Shown here one piece after another: positions 35,400-46,240 of a stretch of DNA of 64,000 nt (within the stretch, counting starts at the first letter, position 1; every line of letters starts with the position of its first letter). The stretch is from Clytia hemisphaerica (taxonomy: Eukaryota > Cnidaria > Hydrozoa > Leptothecata > Clytiidae). The stretch is taken from positions 1,244,256-1,308,255 of the forward strand of contig CACVBU010000292.1 of NCBI GenBank assembly GCA_902728285.1. The letters are read 5' to 3'. The notes beneath the pieces were generated by a model. It was not told the DNA's origin. It did no database searches and saw only the letters and a list, made by a program, of their open reading frames with translations. The position numbers and the translations under genes were made by a program.

Positions 35400-37250
35400 C
35401 GTCCCCCCCAGGCCCCAAAATCCAAATTTTCAAACAAAAACAAACAAAAACACCCTCAGATATTCACCCAAGGAACATGTGCCAATTTCCAGCCAAATCC
35501 GACCTTTTTTGAATGTCCAGCTGCCAGCCTCGTTTTGGTGAAACCTCGTCCCCACCCCCAGGCCCCAAAAATCAAAATTTTCAAAAATGAAAAAAAACAC
35601 CCTCGAATTTCCCCAAGGAACAAGTGTGCCAAATTTCAGCCAAATCCGACCTTTTTGAAGTGGTCCAGGCTGCCAGCCTCGTTTTGGTGAAAAAACTCGT
35701 CCAGGCCCCAAAAATCAAAATTTTCAAAAATGAAAAAAAAACACCCACAGATATTCACCCAGGAAACAAGTGTGCCAAATTTCAGTCAAATCCGACTTTT
35801 TGAAGTGTCCAGGCTGCCCCAAAGTTTTAGCCTCGTTTTGGCGAAAAACTCGTCCCCAGGCCCCAAAAATCAAAATTTTCAAAAAATGAAAAAAACACCC
35901 CCAGATATTCACCCAAGGAACAAGTGTGCCAAATTTCAGCCAAATCCGACCTTTTTTGAAGTGTCCAGGCTGCCCCAAAGTTTTAGCCTCGTTTTGGTGA
36001 AAAACTGTCCCCAGCCCCAAAAATCAAAAATTTTTCAAAAAAATGAAAAAAAACAACCCCCAGATATTCACCCAAGGAACAAGTGTGGCCAAATTCAGCC
36101 AAATCCGACCTTTTTTGAAGTGTCCAGCCTGCCCTAAAGTTTTCGGACGGACATACAGACATACAGACATACATACAGACAGACATACATACAGACATTC
36201 TCAGATTATAGCTCAACTGTCGAACGTGCTAACCGCACTGGCTCAACTTCAGTATCTTTGAAATCATTTGTAGGCCCAATTGTAAACTTAATGGCTTGAG
36301 AAAAATTATAGCATTTTGGGTTTTAGCCTCGTTTAGGCGAAAAACTCGTCCCCAGGCCCCAAAAATCAACATTTTGAAAAAATGAAAAAAATACCCCAGG
36401 GATTTGCCCAAGGATCAAGTGTGCAAAATTTCAGCCAAATCGGACCATTTTTGAAGTCTCCAGGCTGCCAGCCTCGTTTTGGTGAAAAACTCGTCCCAAG
36501 GCCCCAAAAATCAAAATTTTCAAAAAAATGAACAAAAACACCCCCAATATTCACCAAGGAACAAGTGTGCCAAATTTCAGCCAAATCCGACCTTTTTTGA
36601 AGTGTCCAGGCTGCCCCAAAGTTTTAGCCTCGTTTTGGCGAAAAACTCGTCCCCAGGCCCCAAAAATCAAAATTTTCAAAAAATGAAAAAAACACACCCC
36701 CAGATATTCACCCAAGGAACAAGTGCCAATTTCAGCCAAATCCGACCTTTTTTAAGGTTCCAGCCTGTTTTAGCCTCGTTTTGGCAAAACTCGCCCAGGC
36801 CCAAAAAAAAATCAAAATTTGAAAAATGAAAAAAAACCCCCGGATTTGCCCAAGGATAAAGTGTGCAAAATTTCAGCCAAATCGGACCATTTTTGAAGTC
36901 TCCAGCCTGTCCCAAAGTTTTAGCCTCGTTTTTGGCGAAAAACTCGTCCCCAGGCCCAAAAATCAAAATTTTGAAAAAATGAAAAAAACACCCCCAGGGA
37001 TTTGCCAAGATCAAGTGTGCAAAATTCAGCCATCGGACCATTTTTGAAGTCTCCACCGCCCCAAAGTTTTAGCCTCGTTTTGGCGAAAAAACTCGTCCCC
37101 AGGCCCCAAAAATCAAAATTTTGAAAAAATGAAAAAAACACCCCCAGGGATTTGCCCAAGGATGAAGTGTGCAAAATTTCAGCCCAATCGGACCATTTTT
37201 GAAGTCTCCAGCCTGCCCCAAAGTTTTTGGTGACAAACCACACACCACAC
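35400..37250. repeat. Minisatellite, about 155-bp unit, roughly 11-12 copies in two blocks
   Basis: Each unit runs 'CTCGTCCCCAGGCCCCAAAA', '...atcaaaattttcaaaaaatgaaaaaaacacc', '...caaatttcagccaaatccgacc', '...gtccaggctgccccaaagttttagcctcgttttgg'. Block 1 (about 35400-36140) ends in a (ACAGACAT)n run and a CTCAGATTA word followed by the CGAACGTGC..GCACTGG module. Block 2 (about 36310-37225) ends in CACACA repeats and the same CTCAGATTA word. The last units share a variant (gggatttgcccaaggat..aaatcggaccattttt), so a sub-block amplified separately. ORFs across it on both strands are translations of the repeat, not genes. Confidence 0.9.
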
Positions 37251-37539
37251 ACACACAAAACACAGACATCTCAGATTAGCAACTGAAGTTGAAACAGCGG
37301 ATACCCCTTACAAAAAAAAAAATAGATTTCTCTAATACAAGGGGGAACCGAGAAGAACTGAAAATTATTACAGAAACTAAAGAAAAAAAATGAATAAACA
37401 ATTATCATAATATTAATTGACACAAAAATAATTATAAAATTTTATTTTTATTTTATGAAATTTCTTTTCAGTAGTTTTTATTTATAAAGTTCTTCCTGTT
37501 ACACAACCCACCCCCTCCCACCCTGGGAAAACACACTAA

Positions 37540-37591
37540 GTTCATGCACACACAATACACGCACGCACACACACACACACACACACACAAA
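37540..37591. repeat. (CA)n microsatellite at the 3' end of a LINE
   Basis: A CACACA/CGCACA run directly abuts the stop codon region of the minus-strand LINE (stop at 37594-37596). This fits the simple-repeat 3' tails of CR1-type elements. Confidence 0.8.
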
Positions 37592-37593
37592 GA

Positions 37594-38640
37594 TTATTCG
37601 TCTTCAGCTTTGTATTTGTCTAAATAGAATTTTGTAGCTAAAGATTTTAGTTCATCAGTATCAAGGTTGTGAAAATCAGTGTCAGGATGATTTATTAGTA
37701 ACTCATTCCTTGGTTTTGACGAAAGACGAGAGAAAGAGTTAAGTCCAAAATTTGTGGTTTTTGACCGTTGAATTTTTAGTATTTAATAGTTTTTGCCCCT
37801 GGTGCCAGTTTTGTGATCAATTTCATCAAAATTAAGTGTTGATAGGACATCAGATGGAAGATTACCCTGGAGGTATTTTTGAATAAATAAGATATTCATT
37901 ACTTTCACCTGATCAAAGATTTTTAGTAATTTAAGCTCAGCAAACAGGGGAGTGGCAGAAGTTCTTGGTTCACTAAAGGTCATGAGTCTTAGTATAGTGT
38001 TTAGTGCAGTGTTTTGAAGAGTAAGAATTCTATGTGTGACCGTATTGTCACACAGTCCCCAGAGTTGACTAGCATAGCGAACATGAGAAGCAAAAATTGC
38101 ATGATAAATGTTTTGAAGGATGTGAATTGGAACATAGTGACGAAGTTTGGATATTGCCCCATTTGCCCTTTCAATGTAGCAGCAACGAAAGAAGTATGAA
38201 CCTTCCAGTTTAGATGATTGTCAAGGTGAACACCCAAATACTTTACACTCTTACTTGGTGATAGAATTTTCCCGCAAAGCTTAATTCTTGGAATACAGTC
38301 CATCTGTCTCCAAGGGGAACGAAAAATAACAAACTCAGTTTTGCTAGCATTCAAAGAAATTTTGTTGGCATTAAGCCAGCTGACTAAAACTCTGAGATCA
38401 GCATTAACCCTCCCACAAAGACTCCATATATATACAGTTTTTGAAAAATTTAGTAAATGAGTATCATCAGCAAAATGATAGGTTTCAGAGGTTCTTATAC
38501 AGCGGTGAAGATCGTTTATATACAACAAGAACAGCAGAGGACCCAAGACTGAACCCTGAGGAACTCCGTGATTAATAGATTTTAAAAGGGAATTTGAGCC
38601 TGCAAGAGAAACATACTGGGAGCGGTTAGTGAGGTAAGAA
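37594..38640 (-). pseudogene. CR1/L2-like LINE reverse transcriptase, 3' part (interrupted element)
   Basis: Reading leftward from 38640: SYLTNRSQYVSLAGSNSLLK, then HGVPQGSVLGPLLFLLYIND, the catalytic FADDTHLL, LVSWLNANKISLNASKTEFV and VKYLGVHLDNHLNWKVH. After frameshifts near 38000 and 37780 follow the C-terminal LNFDEIDHKTGTRGKNY and NLDTDELKSLATKFYLDKYK stretches. The upstream half of the same RT is at 42488-42800, so the element is split by the plus-strand LINE lying between. At least two frameshifts make it inactive. Confidence 0.85.
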
Positions 38641-38731
38641 ACAGACAGACAAATAAGAAGACGTGATATAATTGACTGATTGAGGTCTTGGCAAATAACC
38701 TTGGACCGGCTGTACGTGAGATTGGACCCAC

Positions 38732-39490
38732 GTGCAGCTGAGCAGGTACCTCTTAAATATTTTACATCGTATTGATTCATCTATTCTACTCTTAAATATG
38801 AATGCTTTACGAATGATATCTATTGTCATAACCTGTTGGCAGTTTACTAGCTGTGAAATATCACTAACCAAAGACAACTCATTGCTTTGTTGCAAAATTA
38901 TATCTAAGAACGAAATCTCGCTGTTTTCCTTTGCATTTATTTACCAGGAACAGCGTAACCACCCTCACACAATCCATACCAGTGGCTTGTTACAACAATT
39001 ATTGTTGATCATCAGTGGAACAGTTGAACTGAATCCTGGTCCAACCTCAAATCTGAAATATCCATGCGGTGAATGCAAGAAAGCTGTATATTCTGGAGCC
39101 TCCATCGCCTGTGACTCCTGTGACCAATGGTTCCATCTAAATTGCACATCTATGTGTCATCAAATATATGAATGTCACGAGAAAGAAGAAAGTCTAGAGT
39201 GGCTTTGTCGAAATTGTGCGCTTAAAGACATTTCAAATAGTTTATTTGACAGTTCATATCATCCAACAGCTCATCAGGCAGTAACGACAGCAGCATACCC
39301 AAAAAGAAAGCTAAGCGTCTCCGTATCTCAGTATGCAATTTCGAAAGCATATGGAACAAACAACTCTTGCTGGGGAATTACCTTCATAATAACGATATCG
39401 ACATTCTCACATTGGCACAGAATCTCATCTCTCCTGCAACTTAAAGAACTCAGAATTTCTTCCCAAAAACTATATGGCCTCTCGTCATGA
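38732..39490 (+). pseudogene. LINE ORF1-like region with a PHD-type zinc finger, frameshifted into the endonuclease
   Basis: The 252-codon frame contains ISGTVELNPGPTSNLKYPC, then C..C..SGASIACDSCDQWFHLNCTSM and LEWLCRNCAL. This Cys4-His-Cys3 pattern (residues about 110-168) is a PHD finger of the kind common in the first ORF of invertebrate CR1-like LINEs. The first 80 codons, upstream of the LNPGP word, are probably not part of the original protein. From about 39303 the endonuclease N-terminus (RISVCNFESIWNKQLLLGNY) continues in another frame, so this frame runs out of register. Confidence 0.75.
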
Positions 39491-39890
39491 TCGAAATGAT
39501 GGTTGGGGTGGTGTAATCATAATTTACAAAAACACTTGCTTGTTGAGGAACTACAGATTTAATAAGCAAGCTGAAATCGTGTCAATCAAAGTAGTAGCTT
39601 CCTTTGAAAAACCAGTAATATTCACAGCATGCTATCGCCCACCTAAGAGTACAGAGGATTACAATACCAAACTTATAAAAGGTATTTCCAGTGTCATAAG
39701 AAAGTAAAAAACTGAATCCTCATTGGGTATGTGGTGATTTTAATCTTCCTGATGTTGATTGGGAGTCAAATACCATCAATGGAAATCAATATTCAAGAAA
39801 TTGAATGAGAACTTTCTCGAAATATTTGACCTATTCAATCTATCACAGATTGTAAACTTTAAAAACACGGAAAGGTAACACTCTAGATTT
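39303..39890 (+). pseudogene. LINE endonuclease domain, broken by frameshifts
   Basis: Pieces in different frames: CNFESIWNKQLLLGNYLHNN-DIDILTLAQ (39340-39430), RHDRNDGWGGVIIIYKN...ACYRPPKSTEDYNTKL (39474-39700) and WVCGDFNLPDVDWES (about 39720-39770). These are the N..SI..K, GGG-type, YRPP and GDFN blocks of LINE APE endonucleases. At least three frame changes or stops show that the domain is inactive. Confidence 0.75.
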
Positions 39891-40218
39891 AGTACTTACA
39901 AACCGCCCTGGCCTTACTGAAAGTTGTGAGCCACATCCAGGATTTAGTGACCATGAGGACTTCCATAATTGCAGACATTTTCTGCCACCCACAAAAAATT
40001 AAACCGACCCAACGTAAAATCCATCTATGGCACCGCGCTGACATTGACGCTTTGCAGAAAGATATAAAAAACGACATTGAAAAATTCTGTACTTCAACCA
40101 CAACAGAAACAGATATAAATACATCATGGGAATCTCTTAAAAATATTATATCAAGATCTCAAACAAAGCATGTCCCAACAAAGATTACTTCTACACGTTT
40201 CAACCAAACCTTGGTTTA

Positions 40219-42114
40219 ATGTATCCTGCAAAAAGAGCCGTCAGACAAAAGAAACAAAGATATCGTGTTTACCGGAGAACGAAATTAGATAGAGATTGGG
40301 CCAAATTTCAACAGGCTGAAAAGAACGCTAGGAAAACTTGCCAGAAAGCTTACCATGATTATGTTAAAGAAAACATTGGTGGAGACAAAAGGAACAGTAA
40401 AAGGTTTTTCACTTTTGTAAAGTCAAAACGGACTGATATCTGTGGTGTGTCACCGTTAGTTGATAATAAAAATGTCGTACACACAGATGAGAAAGAACTT
40501 GCTGAACTTCTTAATGACCAATTCACTAGTGTATTCTCCAAAGACGATGGTACCACCCCAACCCCTAATGGACCACCTAGTAGTGTCAAAATTGATGAGC
40601 TTGTCATAACCAAAAACGGAATCATCAAACTTCTAAAAGATTTAAACCCTCACAAAGCCAGTGGACCAGATGGGATAGGTGCAAGAGTCCTGAAAGAATG
40701 TGCAGACCAGTTGGCAGACGGCCTTGTGCTAATTTTCAATGTATCTCTGAAACAAGGCAGAATACCTACAGATTGGAAACATGCAACTATCACCCCCCTT
40801 TACAAAGGTGGGAACAAGAACCGCTCGAAAGCAGAAAATTACCGCCCTATCAGCCTAACATCAGTCACATGTAAAGTGTTAGAACATGTTATACACAGTC
40901 ATGTCATCAATCACATGGAAGCCAATGGCTCTCTTACGGATACTCAGCATGGGTTTCGCAAAAAGAGATCCTGTGAGACTCAACTTCTTCAAACAATTGA
41001 TTCATTAGCAAAATCTATCAACAATAAGGAACAAGTGGATAGCATTCTACTAGACTTCAGTAAGGCTTTCGACAAAGTCTGTCATCGTAAACTGATCATT
41101 AAACTAAAACATTATGGAATCAACGGCGATATCTTGTCCTGGATTAGGGACTTCTTATCAAACCGTACTCAGTGTGTTGTTGTACGTGGGAAATCATCAA
41201 AATCCTCACCAGTCATTTCTGGAGTACCTCAGGGTACAGTCCTTGGACCGTTGCTTTTCTTAATTTACATAAACGATTTGCCCGGCAAAGTTAAATCAAA
41301 AATAGCTCTATTTGCAGATGATGCATACCTTTATCGTTCCATACTCTCGATTGAAGATGCTGTACAACTTCAAAAGGACTTAAACAATCTTGTCTCCTGG
41401 GAGACAAATTGGTCAATGCAATTCCATCCTGATAAATGTCTAGTCTTGAGAGTAACCAACAAGAGAAATATCATTGACTCAGAATATAATATTCATGGTC
41501 AAACACTAAAAACTGTTGACAAAGCAAAGTACATTGGTATCACCATCTCAAAGAACCTAACATGGAATAACCACATAAACTGCATTACATCAAAAGCAAC
41601 CAACACCAGAATGTTTTTACAACGAAATTTGTCATGGACTGACAAAAACACGCGACTAACATGCTATAAAATATTCATAAGACCATTGATGGAATACGCA
41701 AGTACGGTATGGGATCCAGTAGATAATCAATCTTTAATTCACCAAATTGAAATGATTCAACGAAAATCAATACGCTGGATAGCCAATGAGTGGAGTTATG
41801 AAGTCAGCCCAGAATCCCTCAGAAAGCCTTTGGACCTTGAAACCCTTGAAGGTAGGAGATACAAATCAAAAATTAAGATGCTACACGATATTACATCCGG
41901 TAAAAAGTTTGTTGACTTAAAAACCCACCCAAAGAGGCAACGCTGTTGTAATGTGAAATTCCAACCGATTCAAGGGAGAGTTAAGTGCTATTCATCATCT
42001 TTCTTTCCCTCCACCGTACAGTACTGGAATAAACTGCCATCAAATGTTGCAAACCTTGTTGATGAAAACGAATTTAAAAAAGAAATAGATGAAAATTTAA
42101 CTTTAGGAATTTAA
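40219..42114 (+). CDS. Intact LINE reverse-transcriptase ORF (CR1-like)
   Basis: 631 codons without interruption; the annotated ATG may be internal to the original longer ORF2. RT blocks are complete: NPHKASGPDGIGARVLKECA (block 1 region), NYRPISLTSVTCKVLEHVI, HGFRKKRSCETQLLQTIDSL, ILLDFSKAFDKVCHRKLIIK, ISGVPQGTVLGPLLFLIYIN, then FADDAYLYR with the catalytic Asp pair, and YIGITISKNLTWNNHI. A C-terminal RRCCNVKFQPIQGRVKCYSS segment follows. The upstream endonuclease is frameshifted, so the copy cannot make a full ORF2. The open RT suggests fairly recent insertion. Confidence 0.92.
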   Translation: MYPAKRAVRQKKQRYRVYRRTKLDRDWAKFQQAEKNARKTCQKAYHDYVKENIGGDKRNSKRFFTFVKSKRTDICGVSPLVDNKNVVHTDEKELAELLNDQFTSVFSKDDGTTPTPNGPPSSVKIDELVITKNGIIKLLKDLNPHKASGPDGIGARVLKECADQLADGLVLIFNVSLKQGRIPTDWKHATITPLYKGGNKNRSKAENYRPISLTSVTCKVLEHVIHSHVINHMEANGSLTDTQHGFRKKRSCETQLLQTIDSLAKSINNKEQVDSILLDFSKAFDKVCHRKLIIKLKHYGINGDILSWIRDFLSNRTQCVVVRGKSSKSSPVISGVPQGTVLGPLLFLIYINDLPGKVKSKIALFADDAYLYRSILSIEDAVQLQKDLNNLVSWETNWSMQFHPDKCLVLRVTNKRNIIDSEYNIHGQTLKTVDKAKYIGITISKNLTWNNHINCITSKATNTRMFLQRNLSWTDKNTRLTCYKIFIRPLMEYASTVWDPVDNQSLIHQIEMIQRKSIRWIANEWSYEVSPESLRKPLDLETLEGRRYKSKIKMLHDITSGKKFVDLKTHPKRQRCCNVKFQPIQGRVKCYSSSFFPSTVQYWNKLPSNVANLVDENEFKKEIDENLTLGI

Positions 42115-42487
42115 ACTCTTACAAAATCACTAAGATAGATAAAACTTACACTAAACTACTTACTCAAATCCTTTTGCTAGTTTTTGAATAAATTCTCACA
42201 CTTTTCCACACTAATCTACCATGCAAGCTAATCAACTCAAATCTGTCTGCTTAAAATTTAAGATTTCGGCATTAAGATCATTTTATATTTTAGCTTTTTT
42301 ATATTTACATACAATTTATTTATTTATATTAGATTTTAAATAAACAAACTTTTATACATAACTATTAAACTTATATTTTAATATATTTATTGCTGACAGC
42401 ACATTTAAAATATTTTCATTTTTGTAATTTTTACGTAGAATTTGCGAGATTAGGCTTAATTGTCTTATGCAAATACATAACTAGAAC

Positions 42488-42800
42488 TAGAACTAGAAGA
42501 TCGGAACCAGTCATTAACAATGCCTCTGACTCCGTAGTGATCGAGTTTTTCAAGTAAAATTTCGTGATCAACTGTGTCGAAAGCCTTTTGTAGATCGACA
42601 AATACACCACAGGCAAACCCACCATTGTCAAGATAGTTTCGGATACGTTCGACAATATTAATGAGTGTATGGTCAGTAGAGTGAGCCTTACGAAAACCAA
42701 ATTGTCGAGAGTAGATTTGATTATGGTTTTCAAGAAAATCAGAGAGACGTGAATACATCACTTTCTCAAAAAAATTTTCAATGTTAGATAAAAGTGAATC
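42488..42800 (-). pseudogene. CR1/L2-like LINE reverse transcriptase, 5' part (partner of 37594-38640)
   Basis: The minus-strand frame reads [60 protein letters not shown] and [10 protein letters not shown]. The next expected residues (S-YLTNRSQY) are found at 38640, on the far side of the plus-strand LINE. Upstream of 42800 homology ends, so the element is 5' truncated. Confidence 0.88.
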
Positions 42801-42819
42801 TCTATTTCTATTCAACATT

Positions 42820-43499
42820 CGACACTCCGCTAAAATCTTTCTTTTTCTGACAAAAGTGACGTCGGAAAAAAAAAATTATTTATTTTATAGATTTGGACTA
42901 TTTTACTGTCATTACTATGCACCCTTTGTTTTGATGATCACATTATAATTGATATCTTGACATTCACCATTCACGCACAGTATTATTCCAAGACAAAGCT
43001 TTCAAATATTAAAAGTGAAAACAAACTGAAAAAAGGACTTCAAGCTCATCTACGAGATGGTCTAAAAGGATTTATGTAAAAACCAAAAGTAAGTGAGAAA
43101 GGTGAACTGGTCTGGGCACCCCCCCCCCTTGCCCCTCCCTTTCTTCTCTTTCTTGCTTCTTGTTTGTAGTCTACTAGCAGTCTAGTGTCTACAAAACAAA
43201 AGAATACAATTTTAATGATCTATAGGTATTTATAATCTCAAAGAGCATTTAAATAACGTTTTAGCTGTACTAAAAAGACTTGGAGACAAAGAACAATTAC
43301 TTATGGATTAAAAACAAAAAAAATACAAACTGGCAAATGTTGGCAAATCCTTTTTTAGACTTTTATGACTGACTGAATGAGGGTCATTATCTAAAATTGT
43401 GGAGAAGATCCCGCTGAGTCAGCAACTTACCAGGATTCTCCGTTTCAATCGTGGTCACTTCTACAAAAGCAAAAGCTCATAGGTTTTTTACGGTAAGTT
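42820..43499. other. No gene recognised
   Basis: AT-rich sequence with one poly-C run at 43120-43129 and no ORF or paired repeat found. Confidence 0.4.
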
Positions 43500-43590
43500 T
43501 TTTTTATTAACATCTCTTTTATCACCAAGAAAATCAATGGTATATAAATATCTAAAACTAAGTATAAAGCTCTTTCTTTTTATGTACATT
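43500..43590. repeat. About 90-bp dispersed unit, copy 1
   Basis: ATTAACATCTCTTTTATCAC through 'aaagctctttctttttatgtacat' is nearly identical to 47031-47121. There it appears as a clean insertion in a tandem array. Non-coding; the element type is unknown. Confidence 0.8.
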
Positions 43591-43629
43591 TAAAAATTTT
43601 CTGTTTTCGGAACAAAATATATACTGTTT

Positions 43630-43766
43630 ATTATCTGATATTCCGATGGCGGATTGGCGGCCGCCCACGCTAAAGCTCTAAAGGGAGCGGGCCAATTTGA
43701 TAATTTTCCCGACCTTCAGAGCTTTAGCGTGTCGGAAGAAAATTTCTACATCGGGTGCCAGATAAT
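43630..43766. repeat. Small inverted-repeat element
   Basis: CACGCTAAAGCTCT (43666-43679) pairs with AGAGCTTTAGCGTG (43718-43731). The outer TTATCTG...CCGATG and CATCGG..CCAGATAA also pair imperfectly. Probably a small MITE remnant. Confidence 0.55.
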
Positions 43767-44069
43767 ACTGTTTACTGAAAAATAAAGACTGTAAGGCCGC
43801 CCAAACGGTAAGGAGATAAAGAGAGTAAGATAACAGTCTAGCATGGGAATCATCAAAGTGTCAAAATAAGAGGCCGGCTGAGTGTAACCAAGCAAAAACA
43901 AACAAATAAAGTCCCCGCACCAGCATCGAGCTACTTGCATCTTGGAAGACCTGGGTCCTGGGAAGTGGAATCTGACCCAAAACAATGGTAAGGTTAGCAG
44001 TGCTAATGTGTGCCTGCCAATTTCTGATTTGATGTTTTATTGAATTGGTTGTAACACAAGCATGTTTAA

Positions 44070-45088
44070 GGCGTTGTGGTATAGTGGTCATTGACCTTAG
44101 TTACTGCACAGGCAGTCAGGAGTAATACCTTAAACAAGGCGTATACCTTGTTTAGGATGTATCTTAAACAAGGTACATGTATATACCTTGTTTAAGGTAG
44201 GGGTACCTTGTTCAAGGTATTTTTTAAGATTTCCTCAAAAAACATCGATTTTAAATGTGTTAAGGAAAAAGGGCATGTTGAATTTTAGCACAAAGGAAAG
44301 AGGAGTCCTTGATTGACCAACTAGTGAAAAAATTATCAAAATCTACAGACGGAATCTTTTTTCATCTTTGTTTTATCTTTGGAACTAGGTTTGGAGCCAT
44401 AAATTCAGGGGAAGAAGACAGGAAGCAAAGAAGAATAGTTAATAATAACAGGATGTACCTTAAACAAGGTACATGCATATACCTTGTTTAAGATAGGGAT
44501 ACCTTGTTCAAGGTATTTTTAAAGATTTCTTGGAAAAACGTTGGGTACCATTTTAAATTGTTTTGTATTTTTTGTGTAAAGCTCTTTCTACACCCTTTAA
44601 AAAAGCCGATTTCGTTTCATGTAGACTAGACTTTAAGGTTGTTTTAAAATTGAAGATTGTGATCAATTCCGGCTGTGGAATTTTCTAAAAATCACCATGG
44701 GAATTCAGTTTCTCGTGCTGTTTCCAATGGTATAGACGAGAGAGTGCCCTTTTTCCTAGTTTGGAAAATATTCCCACTACTTCCTAAATAGGAAGTATCA
44801 AACAATAGAAATTTGGAATTCTTACTTGAACAAGGTATACGCCTTATTTAAGGTATTACTCCTGACTGACAGGCGACTTAGGCTCAATTCCCACTCGCAG
44901 CGGTTCACTCGCTTCACGAACCTTTGCTTTGTTTGTCCGCCGGATCAACCCATACCATGTGAGGGGATTGGGTAGTCAGTTCAAGGTGCTGACGGGCGCT
45001 AATTGAAAGTGTCTATAGTTGCGAAAATGAGCCTCTAAGCCTTCTGCGACTCAACCAAATAGAAATAGATAGAAATAGAAATAGAAAA
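44070..45088 (+). mobile_element. tRNA-derived SINE split by another element
   Basis: The head GGCGTTGTGGTATAGTGGTC (A box) stops at 44112 and resumes at 44869 with a B-box-like GGCTCAATTCCC. A non-tRNA body follows (about 44910-45055) and an (AAATAG)n tail at 45057-45087. Without the inserted 756 bp the SINE would be about 260 bp. It is a third SINE family in the window, different from those at 17150 and 21402. Confidence 0.7.
44113..44868. mobile_element. 756-bp inverted-repeat element inserted in a SINE, 5-bp target duplication
   Basis: The ends CAGTCAGGAGTAATACC and GGTATTACTCCTGACTG are perfect inverted copies, flanked by ACAGG at 44108-44112 and 44869-44873. Next to each end, and once in the middle (44455-44520), lie short palindromic TACCTTGTTTAAGGTA-type modules. 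These make the interior rich in nested hairpins ('aaacaaggta..taccttgttt'). No transposase ORF is present. Confidence 0.85.
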
Positions 45089-45098
45089 GTTTGTCTAG

Positions 45099-45296
45099 TT
45101 GGAGCTAAACCTTTTAGCTCAGGTTAATTCCAAGTTGAATGAAGTACATCCCGCCACCGCACCGAGGTGGCTATGAAATAGTATATTTCGGCCGCTAGTT
45201 ATTCTTACCTTTGCCTATATATATTCTACCATCAAGCCCGCCCCTTTTCAGCACAGTTCAGCTCAGTCTTAATTGATCACAATTCTTCAATCTTTC
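45099..45296 (+). mobile_element. LTR/promoter-like repeat fragment, copy 2
   Basis: Matches 26970-27161, with the same hairpin (CCGCCACCGCACCGAGGTGG), TATATATATTC box and TTCAGCTCAGTCTTAATTGA start-like element. It is followed by unrelated sequence rich in 'aacgaacaac'. A compensatory change appears in the hairpin (CGG against TGG arms). No retroelement ORF lies nearby. Confidence 0.55.
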
Positions 45297-45808
45297 ATCA
45301 TTTGAATAACGAAAAACAACGAACAACAACCACCATTTTGCAGCTATACTCGTCAACAACCAGCGTGGAATCCAACGGCTTGCCCAAACTTCTGCAACTC
45401 CATCAACAGTACCAGTTTCTTCAGTAGGCGATGGAACCAATATCCTGGTAACATTAATCTCTTTAATCAACAGCTGGCTTCGTCCTTACAAATAACGAAC
45501 GAACGACAACCTTTTCACCCGCTACCGCCTCAAACGCCCTCACACAGTGTAGACCTAACTCTTCACACAAAAATTACGGGAAACGCATGTTTGGACTTTG
45601 TACCCTATGCTGCACTCAAGCACTTAAGCCAAAGTCCCGCAAAGGCGGGACAAAAATCAGTTTTTTGAAGTTTGCAAAAAAAACGCCACACAGAAGATCT
45701 TTCAAATTCAGTATGTGAATAGAGCAGTAGAAAATATATACAACTTTTCTATTTTTCCTTTTTTTTGCAAAAGTTATAGGAATGAAAATAAAGGGATAAT
45801 CGTAATCA

Positions 45809-46240
45809 TAGCGTCAGCCCCCCCTGCTGGTTGGGGGGGTTACACCTTAAATTTTTCCCAAAAGAGGAGGGGGCTGGAAGTACACCACTTTTTTGGGGGG
45901 ACCTATGTACTTGGGGGGAGCTAAAATCTCATCACTTAAAGTGGGGGCTAAAATAATTCTGCTTAATAGTTGGCTTCAATCACTCAAATTGAAGCTCATG
46001 AATCTGAAAAATTTTCCCCTACGGCGCAATATTTTTGTCGAAAGTGTGCAATTATTTATCTTAAACTTAGAACTGAATGCAATTTACATTGGAAAAACCT
46101 CTTTTACTGGATCAATTTTTTGAAAGTTGTCTAGGGTCAAAAGTCCTGGGGGCTAACGAAAAATTCATAAATCTTTGGGGGGACTTAAAATTCAGGGGGG
46201 ACCTAATTTTTGCCTGGGACCTAAACCCAGGCTGACGCTA
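45809..46240. mobile_element. Poly-G/C inverted-repeat element
   Basis: The ends TAGCGTCAGCC (45809) and GGCTGACGCTA (to 46240) are inverted copies with TA at the borders. The interior consists of GGGGGG-containing phrases such as 'ggggggacctatgtacttgggggg'. It has the same homopolymer-stuffed design as the elements at 479, 12476, 22556, 33678 and 52509. Confidence 0.65.

Larger units (their letters stand above)
38641..42490 (+). mobile_element. CR1-like non-LTR retrotransposon (LINE), inserted in an opposite-strand LINE
   Basis: About 3.85 kb. The order is: a PHD-type finger ORF, an apurinic-type endonuclease region with frameshifts, an intact RT ORF, an AT-rich 3' UTR and a short (AACTAG)n tail at 42478-42497. 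The left edge is placed where the minus-strand RT homology stops (about 38641) and the right edge at the AACTAG tail, so both are approximate by about 10 bp. No clear target duplication longer than a few bases was found. Confidence 0.8.

Noticed and set aside
35400..37258. Many overlapping ORFs of 60-135 codons on both strands with recurring 'FDFWGLG' or 'LPQSFSLVLAKNSSP' words
   Set aside because: They are six-frame translations of the 155-bp minisatellite; frames shift with unit length and no start context or domain exists.
37540..37591. CA repeat as a regulatory element
   Set aside because: Better explained as the simple-repeat 3' tail of the minus-strand LINE that ends at 37594.
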